Origin: Spartobacteria bacterium
Lineage (GTDB): Bacteria; Verrucomicrobiota; Verrucomicrobiia; Chthoniobacterales; Terrimicrobiaceae
Reading direction: 5' to 3'
NCBI GenBank assembly: GCA_947487745.1
Contig: CANKXQ010000003.1
Coordinates: 1 to 19,422, forward strand
Length of the DNA: 19,422 nt
Position 1 is the stretch's first letter, and each line of letters begins with the position of its first letter. Positions 1 to 7,617 of this stretch are shown one piece after another. A program made the translations under genes and the position numbers. The notes under the pieces were generated by a model. That model ran no database searches. It was not told the DNA's origin and saw only the letters and a program-made list of their open reading frames with translations.

Positions 1-1
1 G

Positions 2-415
2 TCCCCCGGAGAGCACGCCTACGCGATGCCCTTCGAATTCCTCCATTCCCACTTCGCTAAGGATGCGGTCGATGTCCTCGCTGGAAGACCTGGTGCTCCG
101 AAGCCTCATTGCGAATGTCACGCACTCGCGAACCGTGAGTTCCTCATGCGCGATGCTGAATTGCGGCACATATCCAATCTCCGAAGGGGAGAAATCCTCA
201 TCCTCGAGGTCGCGTTCCCTCCAGAAAATTTGCCCTTCCTCCTCGCCCGGCGCTATGCCTGCTATGAGTTTCAGGAAGGTCGTCTTGCCACAGCCCGATG
301 GGCCAATGATTGCACCAAAATGTGTCGTCGGATACTTGGCGGAAACTCCGTTCAGAAGGGTCGTGGAACCCTGGAGCGAGCTGATTGAGAGGGAAGCGTC
401 GATGATTTCCAGCAT
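2..415 (-). CDS. ABC transporter ATP-binding protein (C-terminal part outside window)
   Basis: The reading frame starts at ATG 415 and runs off the left edge after 138 codons, so this is the N-terminal half of an ABC ATPase. Seen: Walker A GPSGCGKTT (residues 38-46), a Q-loop region YVPQFSIAHEELTVRE (82-97), and the ABC signature LSGG as the last residues before the edge; Walker B must lie outside. An in-frame TAA sits 9-12 nt upstream of the ATG, so this is the earliest possible start; no clear ribosome binding site is visible. The LTVRE...FAMRLR stretch resembles ABCG-type exporters, but the substrate cannot be told. It lies 62 bp downstream of a CelD-like acetyltransferase on the same strand and is probably co-transcribed with it. 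The ATPase call is firm; the transport role is family knowledge. Confidence 0.92.
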   Translation of the reverse strand, partial: MLEIIDASLSISSLQGSTTLLNGVSAKYPTTHFGAIIGPSGCGKTTFLKLIAGIAPGEEEGQIFWRERDLEDEDFSPSEIGYVPQFSIAHEELTVRECVTFAMRLRSTRSSSEDIDRILSEVGMEEFEGHRVGVLSGG

Positions 416-477
416 GGTGTGGTTTTAAAAAAAGGGGATTTCCAAAGAAACCATTCGGCCGCAGTGAATGCAATGCG

Positions 478-1635
478 CTACTCGGGATCGATCACAGGCG
501 ACTCGGTATTCTCAGCCGCTTTGCGTTTGGCCTCCTCTATTTTTTTAGCCCTCCGTCGCTTCCATTCGCTGCAGTTGTGGAGCGTTCGCACAAGAACAAG
601 CAAGAGGGCACCGCGCAGCGAACGGGGGAAGACGATCCAGTCCCAGAAGCTCGATGCGTGCGTGGATACCTGGCGTTTGAACTCCTGGTCGTTCTGCAAA
701 AAGTCGTAGATCCGCCGATTCTCGCCGATGCATTTTTCCATCACATGCAGCATAAGAAGCCGTCCGGGGGAAAAAGAGGCCATCGCAGGATCAAATGCCG
801 TGCCATGCATGCAGTAGTTGTCAGTTCCGAGAATGCCGATTTCGTAGGCTACCATTTCGTCATTCACCGTAAGGATGCTCAAACGCAGGCGTCCACGCGC
901 GGCGAGGTTTTCCATGAGCAGGTGGTAAAAGGCCCGGTGCGTCGCACGCTTGAAAATTCCCACGCCCTCTTCGCCTTTCCAGCTCACTTTTTCGAGTTGC
1001 ATGGCTTTTGTAATCCAAGGCGAGACGTCCTCGGGCGTCTCCAAGCTTTGGAATCGCACCTCACCTTTCTCATCAAGGCGCCGGGCTTTGCGGCGAAGAC
1101 TCTGGCGGGTTTTCGGGCCGAAGACCATCTGCATGAAATCCTCGAAGCTTTTGAACTTGTCCAACTCGACAAGAAAGCGCTCGGTCCGCTTGCGAAGAAA
1201 GTGCCGCCCCTTGCCCGATTTGATCGCCGGTTGAAGCACCTGATTGGCGAACCGCAGCGACAACAGCGGCATCCACGCAAAGCTATAGTTTTTGCAAAGC
1301 GCGCACAGAGCCTCGACCAACGGTCCCATGGCATCCTGCCTTGCCACAGGATCAAAAAGATCCGCCGCTTGTGCCCCTACCGGCAAAAGCGATACTCCGA
1401 TCACAGGGATGCGATGCTCAAAAAATGGCCACACACCAACCAGACGCCCCTCATCCCGGCAGGTAATGAAACACACCTCGTATCTGCGCCCGAGACTCAA
1501 GAGCCATGAATAAACCCACTCGGGTGAGAAAAAGACATTTGCGTTCGGCAGGGACTCGAACAATTCGATATACTCCTTCTCCAACGCAAAAGCGGCCTTG
1601 CGGCCACGGAGGGTTTCTGTGATAAGGAGCTGCAC
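478..1635 (-). CDS. GNAT-fold acetyltransferase of the CelD/BcsL (BioF2-like) type
   Basis: A 385-residue protein, the usual length for the CelD/BcsL-like family of two-lobed GNAT/FemAB-fold acyltransferases, whose members often sit in exopolysaccharide or cell-surface clusters. Seen: an N-terminal lobe with FFSPEWVYSWLLSLG (about residues 35-49), and a C-terminal lobe with the conserved run RLRLSILTVNDEMVAYEIG followed by YDFLQNDQEFKRQ. A basic, charged tail (KRRRAKKIEEAKRKAAE) follows. The start is GTG at 1635; an in-frame TAA lies two codons upstream, so no longer start exists. It is divergent from gluQ across 76 bp and precedes an ABC ATPase gene by 62 bp. Acceptor substrate unknown; a role in surface polysaccharide or lipid modification is inference from the family only. 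Confidence 0.75.
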   Translation of the reverse strand: MQLLITETLRGRKAAFALEKEYIELFESLPNANVFFSPEWVYSWLLSLGRRYEVCFITCRDEGRLVGVWPFFEHRIPVIGVSLLPVGAQAADLFDPVARQDAMGPLVEALCALCKNYSFAWMPLLSLRFANQVLQPAIKSGKGRHFLRKRTERFLVELDKFKSFEDFMQMVFGPKTRQSLRRKARRLDEKGEVRFQSLETPEDVSPWITKAMQLEKVSWKGEEGVGIFKRATHRAFYHLLMENLAARGRLRLSILTVNDEMVAYEIGILGTDNYCMHGTAFDPAMASFSPGRLLMLHVMEKCIGENRRIYDFLQNDQEFKRQVSTHASSFWDWIVFPRSLRGALLLVLVRTLHNCSEWKRRRAKKIEEAKRKAAENTESPVIDPE

Positions 1636-1711
1636 TCTTTGTTAGTATTCAGGTTTGGAAAACTTTGCACTATTAACCTGAAATCCCGAATATCGCCCCT
1701 TCATCGCCTAC

Positions 1712-2521
1712 ATGAAATATTTCGGTCGCCTCGCTCCCACACCCACAGGTTATTTACATCTCGGGCACGCACTGACTTTTTCCACGGCCCACCGTCGCGC
1801 CTGCGATGCCGATGGACGGATTCCTCTCCGCATGGAGGACCTCGATCCGCACCGGTGCTCGGAGGAGTTCGCCCGAGCTGCGATGGACGACCTGCGCTGG
1901 ATGGGACTTGAGTGGAGCGGGGAACCCATCTTCCAAAGCCAGCGCCGACATTTTTATTTGGAAGCCTGGCGCAGACTCAAGGAGGCGGGCTTCATCTACC
2001 CCTGCCGCCGCTCCCGCCGCGAAATATCATCCCTCGCTCCGCATGAGGAGGAACCTGTCTTCCCAGTGGAATGGCGAGATGATCCTCGGGAAGCGCAGTC
2101 TTTCCAAGAGCCCTGCGGTGTAAATTGGCGCTTCCGGGTTCCCGACAACGAAGCCATTTTTTTCAAGGATCAAAATTTCGGTGTCATCGAAAAAAACACC
2201 CTGCGCGATTTCGGGGATTTTCTCGTTTGGAATCGCGACGACATTCCAGCCTACGAACTCGCCGTGGTGGTCGATGACATAGCCATGGGCATCACCGAGG
2301 TGGTGCGCGGGGCGGATCTTCTTACATCTACCGCCCGGCAGATTCTTCTCTACCGCGCCCTCGGCGCTGTCGAACCTGCGTGGTTTCACTGCCCGCTGGT
2401 CTGCGATACCGAAGGCCGCCGCCTGGCGAAACGCACGGGCGGACTCAGCCTGCGTGACCTGCGGGCGCAGGGACTCATGCCCACGCAGGTCCTCGATCTG
2501 GCGCAAAAATCCCTCGGTTGA
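1712..2521 (+). CDS. gluQ: Glutamyl-Q tRNA(Asp) synthetase
   Basis: GluQ-RS is a paralogue of glutamyl-tRNA synthetase without the anticodon-binding domain; it loads glutamate onto queuosine-34 of tRNA(Asp). At 269 residues this protein is only the catalytic core, as expected. Seen: APTPTGYLHLGHA (residues 8-20, HIGH signature), RMEDLDPHR (40-48), the VVVDDIAMGITEVVRGADLL block (186-205), and RLAKRTG (237-243) as the KMSKS counterpart. The short Zn-binding insert of the family, usually CxC then a later Cys, is reduced to a single Cys98 in YPCRRSRRE, so zinc is probably not bound. The gene is monocistronic here, not beside dksA as in enterobacteria. Its TGA is directly followed by the stop of the opposing helicase gene. 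Confidence 0.9.
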   Translation: MKYFGRLAPTPTGYLHLGHALTFSTAHRRACDADGRIPLRMEDLDPHRCSEEFARAAMDDLRWMGLEWSGEPIFQSQRRHFYLEAWRRLKEAGFIYPCRRSRREISSLAPHEEEPVFPVEWRDDPREAQSFQEPCGVNWRFRVPDNEAIFFKDQNFGVIEKNTLRDFGDFLVWNRDDIPAYELAVVVDDIAMGITEVVRGADLLTSTARQILLYRALGAVEPAWFHCPLVCDTEGRRLAKRTGGLSLRDLRAQGLMPTQVLDLAQKSLG

Positions 2522-3745
2522 TCAGCGCTTTCTTTTTGCTCCGAATCTCATCCCCTTGTGCGTTCTCACGCCTTTAGCGCCCTTCAGTGCGGAGAGGACG
2601 CTGTCTTCGTTGAAGAGGGCGGTATAGACGTAGTTGAAATTCTCGATCTTGAGACGCGGCACTTTTTGTCCGATGAAACGCTCGATATCGAGAACGTGCG
2701 GCAACTCCTCAGCCGTCATGATGGTGAACGCCTCGCCGACCGTTTGAGCACGCCCCGTGCGGCCGATACGGTGCACATAGTCCTCGGGGTGCTGCGGCAC
2801 ATCGTAGTTGATGACATGGCTCACACCGGCGATATCGATACCTCGCGCGGCGATGTCTGTCGCGACCATGACCTCATAGCGTCCGCCTTTGAAGCCCTCG
2901 AGAGCATCGACGCGCTCGGTCTGAGTGCGGTTTGAGTGGAGCGTGGCAACAGAGTGGTTGTTTTTTTTGAGCTGGCGGGAGATGCGGTCGGCTCCGTCCT
3001 TGGTGCGGCTGAAAATAAGAACGCTGTCGTAGTTGGTGCGCTCGAGCAGTGTCAGGAGCAGGTCGAATTTCTGATCCGCCGCGACAGGGTAGAGAGCGTG
3101 GGAAACCGTCTCGGCAGGCGAGCGGCGCGCCCCGATCTCAATGCGTTCGGGGTCCTTCAGGCACCAGGCCGAGAGTCGTTGGATTTCCTCGGGAATCGTT
3201 GCGGAGAAAAGCAGGGTCTGCCTTTCCTTGGGACACTGTTCCACAATGCGCCGCACATCCGGGAGGAAGCCCATGTCGAGCATGCGATCCACCTCGTCGA
3301 GGATGAGAAATTGGAGGGAGGTTAAATCAACCAACCCTTGTTGCATGTGGTCGAGCAAGCGGCCGGGCGTTGCCACCACGACATCGCAATGCCGCTTCAG
3401 GTCGTCCCGTTGTTTTCCATAGCCCACACCTCCATGGATGAGTGTGACCTCGGTGTGCATGAACCGCATGTAATCGCGGAAGGCCGTCTCCACCTGCATC
3501 GCCAACTCGCGGGTGGGCTCAAGAACCAGACAGCGAATCCGTGGCTCGGGGTGATCGAGCTTGGCAAGCACAGGCAACGCAAAGGCAGCCGTCTTGCCTG
3601 TGCCGGTCTGGGCCGAGGCTACAAGATCGCGGCCGGAGAGAATCACTGGAATGGCACGAAGCTGAATGGGCGTGGCATCCGAGTAACCCATGCGTTGCGC
3701 TCCGTGTAGAACAGGCCCCGGGAGCCCGAGATTTTGAAATGACAT
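2522..3745 (-). CDS. DEAD-box ATP-dependent RNA helicase (RhlE-like)
   Basis: All motifs of the family are visible in 407 residues: Q-motif (F3 to Q28), motif I AQTGTGKT (45-52), Ia PTRELA (77-82), GG (105-106), TPGR (126-129), motif II, motif III SAT (181-183), motif V ATDIAARGIDI (295-305) and motif VI HRIGRTGRA (325-333). Motif II reads DEVD (150-153) rather than DEAD. The C-terminal extension is short and basic (MRFGAKRKR), as in RhlE/RhlB-type helicases that act in ribosome assembly or RNA decay. I chose ATG 3745 (MSFQNLGL), which matches family starts and has GGCAGG 8 nt upstream; an in-frame upstream start at 3790 would add 15 residues. It converges on gluQ with no intergenic base, and is divergent from the OYE gene. 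Confidence 0.93.
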   Translation of the reverse strand: MSFQNLGLPGPVLHGAQRMGYSDATPIQLRAIPVILSGRDLVASAQTGTGKTAAFALPVLAKLDHPEPRIRCLVLEPTRELAMQVETAFRDYMRFMHTEVTLIHGGVGYGKQRDDLKRHCDVVVATPGRLLDHMQQGLVDLTSLQFLILDEVDRMLDMGFLPDVRRIVEQCPKERQTLLFSATIPEEIQRLSAWCLKDPERIEIGARRSPAETVSHALYPVAADQKFDLLLTLLERTNYDSVLIFSRTKDGADRISRQLKKNNHSVATLHSNRTQTERVDALEGFKGGRYEVMVATDIAARGIDIAGVSHVINYDVPQHPEDYVHRIGRTGRAQTVGEAFTIMTAEELPHVLDIERFIGQKVPRLKIENFNYVYTALFNEDSVLSALKGAKGVRTHKGMRFGAKRKR

Positions 3746-3897
3746 TTCGACAACCTGCCCTTTCGTGCGAGTTGCCGCAATGAAAAGCACAAAAGCGTTG
3801 CGGCTTTCTGCCAGATGCCGGTGGATGCAGAATTTTCACCGGGTTTATATCCGCCTGGCGTTTACTTCAGTCGCCGATACTGCTTCTCTTCAAATCC

Positions 3898-4974
3898 ATG
3901 CCTCATACCGCACTCTTCCAGTCCCTCCAACTCGGCGCCTTCGAGGTGCCCAATCGCATTTTCATGGCGCCACTCACTCGCTGCCGCGCTGAAGCAGGCC
4001 ATGTGCCGGGAGCGATCATGGCGGAATATTACGCCCAGCGCGCCTCTGCGGGCCTGATCATTGCCGAGGCCACGATGGTCATGGAGGGGAACTCCGCATT
4101 CTACGCGGAGCCGGGCATTTACTCGGAAGCCCAGATCGCCGGCTGGCGCCAAGTGACAGACGCCGTGCACGCCAGGAATGGAAAAATTTTTCTTCAGCTT
4201 TGGCACGGCGGCCGAGCCTGCCCCTCATCCTTCAACGGCGGCGCCCGGCCAGTGGCCCCAAGCGCCCTTGCCATCACAAACGACGAGGTGCACACGCCCG
4301 ATGGCAAAAAAACCTACGACATCCCGCGCGAACTCCGCGATGAGGAGATTCCCGCCATCGTGGCTGGTTTTAAAAAAGCGGCTGAAAATGCAAAACTCGC
4401 GGGCTTCGATGGCATCGAAATCCACGCCGCCAATGGCTACCTCATCGACGAATTTCTCCGCGATGGCTCAAACAAACGCACCGGACCCTATGGCGGTCCT
4501 GTCGAGAACCGTGCCCGATTTTTGCTCGAAATCCTCGAAGCCGTTTCCTCCGTCTGGTCCTCCGACCGTGTCGGTGTTCGCATCTCGCCGATCAATAGCT
4601 TCAATAGCATGTCCGACAGTGATCCCGTGGCGCTCGCGACTTGGCTTGCCAAGCGCCTCGACACCCTGCGTCTGGCCTATCTCCATGTCATGCGCGCAGA
4701 CCTGCTTGGACAGCGGCATGCGGATGTGCTCACTCCGATCCGCGAAAGCTTCTCCGGCGTTATCGTTTCCAACATGGGCTACACCGCCGCCGAGGCATCG
4801 GATGCCATTTCTTCCGGTAAAATCGACGCCGTGGCCTTCGGGACGGGCTTCCTCGCAAACCCCGACCTTCCCGCTCGAATTCGCCTCCAGGCGGAACTGA
4901 ACACGCCAAACCCCGCCACATTCTACTCGTCAGGCCCCGTCGGCTATACCGACTACCCGCCCCTGGCTTCGTGA
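3898..4974 (+). CDS. Old Yellow Enzyme family alkene reductase (FMN-dependent)
   Basis: A 358-residue TIM-barrel flavoprotein of the OYE/NemA group, which uses NAD(P)H to reduce activated C=C bonds, nitro compounds or N-ethylmaleimide. Seen: APLTR with Thr26 (flavin tuning), LQLWHGGR with Gln100, the substrate-binding pair His176/Asn179 and the proton donor Tyr181 in HAANGY, LRDGSNKRTGPYGG (187-200), and VGVRISP with Arg228 near the flavin. Near the C-terminus the usual FGR...NPDL appears as FGTGFLANPDL, so the Arg that normally contacts the FMN phosphate is Thr316. Length and motifs fit class I OYEs. ATG 3898 aligns with typical starts. The physiological substrate cannot be deduced; the following genes are envelope-related and give no clue. 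Confidence 0.93.
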   Translation: MPHTALFQSLQLGAFEVPNRIFMAPLTRCRAEAGHVPGAIMAEYYAQRASAGLIIAEATMVMEGNSAFYAEPGIYSEAQIAGWRQVTDAVHARNGKIFLQLWHGGRACPSSFNGGARPVAPSALAITNDEVHTPDGKKTYDIPRELRDEEIPAIVAGFKKAAENAKLAGFDGIEIHAANGYLIDEFLRDGSNKRTGPYGGPVENRARFLLEILEAVSSVWSSDRVGVRISPINSFNSMSDSDPVALATWLAKRLDTLRLAYLHVMRADLLGQRHADVLTPIRESFSGVIVSNMGYTAAEASDAISSGKIDAVAFGTGFLANPDLPARIRLQAELNTPNPATFYSSGPVGYTDYPPLAS

Positions 4975-5016
4975 AAAAAAGCTGCAGTTTGTTAAAAAGC
5001 GGCGATATTGCCCTCT

Positions 5017-5523
5017 ATGAAGTCATTGAGTTTCATCGCCGCTTTTCTGCTGCTGACCGTCCTCCCGCCTGCATTCGCGAAGGATAAGGAAAACTCCCGC
5101 CAAGTCTTGGTCATTCCTGTGACAGGCTCCGGTCAGTCGACCACCTCACCACTGGGTGCCTCCCACATGACCCGCACCTCCAGCGGTCAATCCTTCTCCA
5201 CATCGCAACTCGGCAGCACGACAATCACTCGCGATACCTCGGGTAACACTTGGCGCACAACCAAAGTTGGAAACAGCTATGTCACCCAAGGGCCGAACGG
5301 TCAGACTCAGACGACAACAAAACTCGGCAACAGCTACATAACCCGCGATTCCTCCAGCGGCAAAACCCTCACCACCTCCCCGCTCGGAAACTCCTACCAG
5401 ACCCGCTCCAACACAGGCGCCGCCTGGTCCACCAGTCCCCTTGGAAACAATTTCATCACCCGCGAAACCACTTCCGGAAAGGATTCCAAACCCGCTCTGA
5501 TTGTGATTCCAAAAGCCAAGTGA
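5017..5523 (+). CDS. Secreted small protein made of 19-residue repeats
   Basis: No family recognised. The 168-residue product starts with a clear Sec signal peptide (MKSLSFIAAFLLLTVLPPAFA, cleavage probably after residue 21). Residues 43-157 hold six tandem 19-20-residue repeats with the consensus TSPLGNSYxTRxSSGxTxT; Gly, Thr and Ser dominate and each unit has a conserved LG and a TR. The ends are alike: VLVIPVTG before the repeats and ALIVIPKAK after them. The even spacing and alternating polar pattern suggest a beta-strand solenoid or roll (inference). A TTG 9 nt upstream is in frame, but ATG 5017 begins the signal peptide correctly. It lies 42 bp after the OYE gene. Its destination is periplasm or outside; function unknown. 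Confidence 0.8.
   Translation: MKSLSFIAAFLLLTVLPPAFAKDKENSRQVLVIPVTGSGQSTTSPLGASHMTRTSSGQSFSTSQLGSTTITRDTSGNTWRTTKVGNSYVTQGPNGQTQTTTKLGNSYITRDSSSGKTLTTSPLGNSYQTRSNTGAAWSTSPLGNNFITRETTSGKDSKPALIVIPKAK
5143..5487 (+). repeat. Six tandem ~57-nt coding repeats
   Basis: Within the secreted protein gene, six units of 57 nt (one of 60) encode TSPLGASHMTR..., TSQLGSTTITR..., TTKVGNSYVTQ..., TTKLGNSYITR..., TSPLGNSYQTR... and TSPLGNNFITR.... The units are far more alike in protein than in DNA, so the duplication is old and held by selection on the protein. Confidence 0.85.
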
Positions 5524-5557
5524 AGCTCGCGCCCGCAAAATCAGGACTCTTACTGAA

Positions 5558-5585
5558 TTGACACGCCACATGGCACTCGTAGCTT
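5558..5585 (+). promoter_or_regulatory. Possible sigma-70-like promoter before the L,D-transpeptidase
   Basis: A perfect -35 TTGACA (5558-5563) is followed after 16 bp by TAGCTT (5580-5585), a weak -10. If used, transcription would begin around 5592, which leaves almost no leader for ATG 5595 but a normal one for the alternative GTG start at 5652. Confidence 0.35.
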
Positions 5586-5594
5586 TCCGCAGCC

Positions 5595-6311
5595 ATGGAT
5601 CATCCTTTGAAATTGCACAATGCATCGGTTTCCTTCATCGCCCCGTGCAGGGTGGGGGAGTTCCAAAGCTTGCGCCGCGATCTCCGCCGGATCGCTTGTC
5701 TTTGTTTACTGATGGCTTTTTTCGGTGCATGCGCTCCCCAAGGTGACGCGCGCGGGAGAGACCGTATATCGGTTTACTCCACCGCCTACCTCACCGAGAA
5801 CAATACCATCGCCTTCGCCTCGCGCACCGGCAAAAAACCCGAAGCCAAACCCCGCCAAGACTGGGTTTGGACGGGGGATGGCATTCTCGGCGCGCCATCC
5901 ATCGAGATCGATCTCACCACCCAAACCGTCGGGTTTTTCAAAGGCGGCGTCGAAGTCGGGAAATCCCCCATCTCCAGTGGTCGCGAAGGTTACACCACGC
6001 CGACAGGCAGCTTCTCGATTTTGCAGAAAAACAAAAACCATGTTTCAAGTCTCTACGGAGACTATGTGGATGCAGAAGGCAATGTGGTTAAGGCAAATGT
6101 GGCCTCCAATCGGGACGCCCGTCCAAAGGGAACAACCTTCCGCGGAGCCCCGATGCCCTATTTCATGAGAATCTTCGGAGGCGTCGGCATGCACGCCGGC
6201 TACCTCCCCGGCTACCCAGCCTCCCACGGCTGCATCCGCATGCCCCGCGGCGCCGCCCAGCGTTTCTTCGAAAATGCCCCGCTCGGCACCCCCGTTCGAG
6301 TAGTCCGCTGA
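5595..6311 (+). CDS. L,D-transpeptidase, YkuD domain, probable lipoprotein
   Basis: The catalytic YkuD motif is plain: His200 in GMHAGYLPG and SHGCIRMP with His211, Gly212, Cys213 and Arg215 (numbered from ATG 5595). Such enzymes form 3-3 peptidoglycan cross-links or attach proteins to the wall in the periplasm, with Cys as nucleophile. The N-terminus holds a basic stretch RRDLRR and hydrophobic core ending FGAC (Cys46), a lipobox, so the protein is probably a lipoprotein. From ATG 5595 the n-region is unusually long (about 30 residues); an in-frame GTG at 5652 would give a normal signal peptide of 26-27 residues, and I suspect it is the true start. The 238-residue length fits single-domain ErfK/YbiS-type enzymes. 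Confidence 0.9.
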   Translation: MDHPLKLHNASVSFIAPCRVGEFQSLRRDLRRIACLCLLMAFFGACAPQGDARGRDRISVYSTAYLTENNTIAFASRTGKKPEAKPRQDWVWTGDGILGAPSIEIDLTTQTVGFFKGGVEVGKSPISSGREGYTTPTGSFSILQKNKNHVSSLYGDYVDAEGNVVKANVASNRDARPKGTTFRGAPMPYFMRIFGGVGMHAGYLPGYPASHGCIRMPRGAAQRFFENAPLGTPVRVVR

Positions 6312-6338
6312 TCACTTCCCGAATCCGCAAGGAGCGTG

Positions 6339-7617
6339 AAGTCACTTTCTCATGCTCGGCCATATGGCCAGTTCCAGTCGCTTTTGGTGAATCAATCCCT
6401 GCCCGAAAATTGAAATTGCGCCCGCCTTAAATCGTTTCCAAAGCAGCGCCATGATTTCTGGAAAACCTAGCTTCCGGAAAGCGCAACCAAGCGTCTCATT
6501 TTGCAGGATTCCCGAAAGCCAGCCTTGGACTTCTTTGAAATCATCAAAAACAAACTTATTCCCGCTGTCGATCAAGGCGATCGTGAAAAAGATTATGAAA
6601 TCGTCTATGGAAGCTTACGCGAAAAATACGAGGAACACCGCAAGGTCATCGACCAAGTGGTTAAAGAGACCACCAGCGAAAACCAACGCATCGAAGCCAA
6701 GGCCAAAGAATCCATCACCACGCGGACGGGCATCATGCTGGCTCTCGCCTTGGGGGTGCCACTCGCCACGATCATCTACTCCGCTCTGTTCACCCGCTCG
6801 ATTTATCAGGCCTTGTCAAAAATGTATCCGATGCCATCGGTTGCGCCTCCAAGCAGATCGCAGATGCCGCGACGCGGGTTTCAGCCTCAAGCCAATCACT
6901 CGCGGAGGGTGCTAACGAACAAGCGACTTCTCTCGAGGAAACAAATTCCGCACTCGAGGAAATGTCACCCATGATTTCGCTAATGCTGACCACAGCGGCA
7001 ACGCCAGGGACATAGCCGCCGAGACTCGCCAATCCGCCGAAAATGGAGTTGATGAAATGGTCGAAATGATGGACGCCATGGAGGCAAACAAACTATCCAG
7101 CAATAAAATCCCGAAGAGTGTCAAATCCATCGATGAAATTTCATTCCAGACCAACATTCTGGCATTGAATGCCGCAGTGGAGGCTGCTCGGGCGGACAAA
7201 GCCGGTGCAGGGTTTGCCGTTGTGGCCGATGAAGTGCGTAGCCTCGCTCAACGCGCTGCGACAGCAGCCAAGGAAACTTCAGGCAAAATCGATGACGCCA
7301 TTCAAAAGAGCAATGCCGGCGTGATCATCACGACGAAAGTCAAAGGAAGCCTCCATCAGATCGTAGATAAAGCCCGCCAGGTGGACCAACTCCTCGTCGA
7401 AATTGCAACCGCCTCCAAAGAGCAAAGCAGCGGCATCCAGCAAGTGAATGTGGCCGTTTCCCAGACGAATAAAGTGACTCAAGCCAACGCCGCCGGCGCC
7501 GAAGAAACCGCTTCCGCTTCAGACGAGCTAACCGCTCAAGCCAGGGAACTCAAAAATGCGGTCCTGCAACTCCAGGTGCTTATCAACGGGTCGTCCGCCA
7601 GCAGCAACCGGATCTGA
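6339..7617 (+). pseudogene. Decayed methyl-accepting chemotaxis protein
   Basis: Three frames together spell a chemoreceptor. Frame one (to about 6822) gives the end of a ligand domain (LILQDSRKPALDFF... REKYEEHRKVIDQVV) and a transmembrane helix (GIMLALALGVPLATIIYSALF, about 6729-6791), with an in-frame TGA and TAG (TAG 6468-6470) upstream and no recognisable first transmembrane helix. Frame two (about 6818-6980) reads NVSDAIGCASKQIAD...[24 protein letters not shown]. Frame three (about 6980-7617) gives [16 protein letters not shown] and the signalling tip [43 protein letters not shown] to the stop. The frames join if one A is restored in the A run at 6818-6822 and one base near 6976-6980. 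The tip, normally ARAGEAG, is ARADKAG. No full HAMP domain is visible. The longest open part, 7057-7617, could at most yield a soluble fragment. Confidence 0.85.

Noticed and set aside
577..1509. 310-codon plus-strand frame opposite the acetyltransferase
   Set aside because: Fully antisense to a gene with recognisable family sequence; no domain or signal visible in the translation.
6451..6915. Open frame of 154 codons over the chemoreceptor remnant
   Set aside because: Its translation resembles nothing, while a different frame over the same bases clearly reads as receptor ligand domain and membrane helix.
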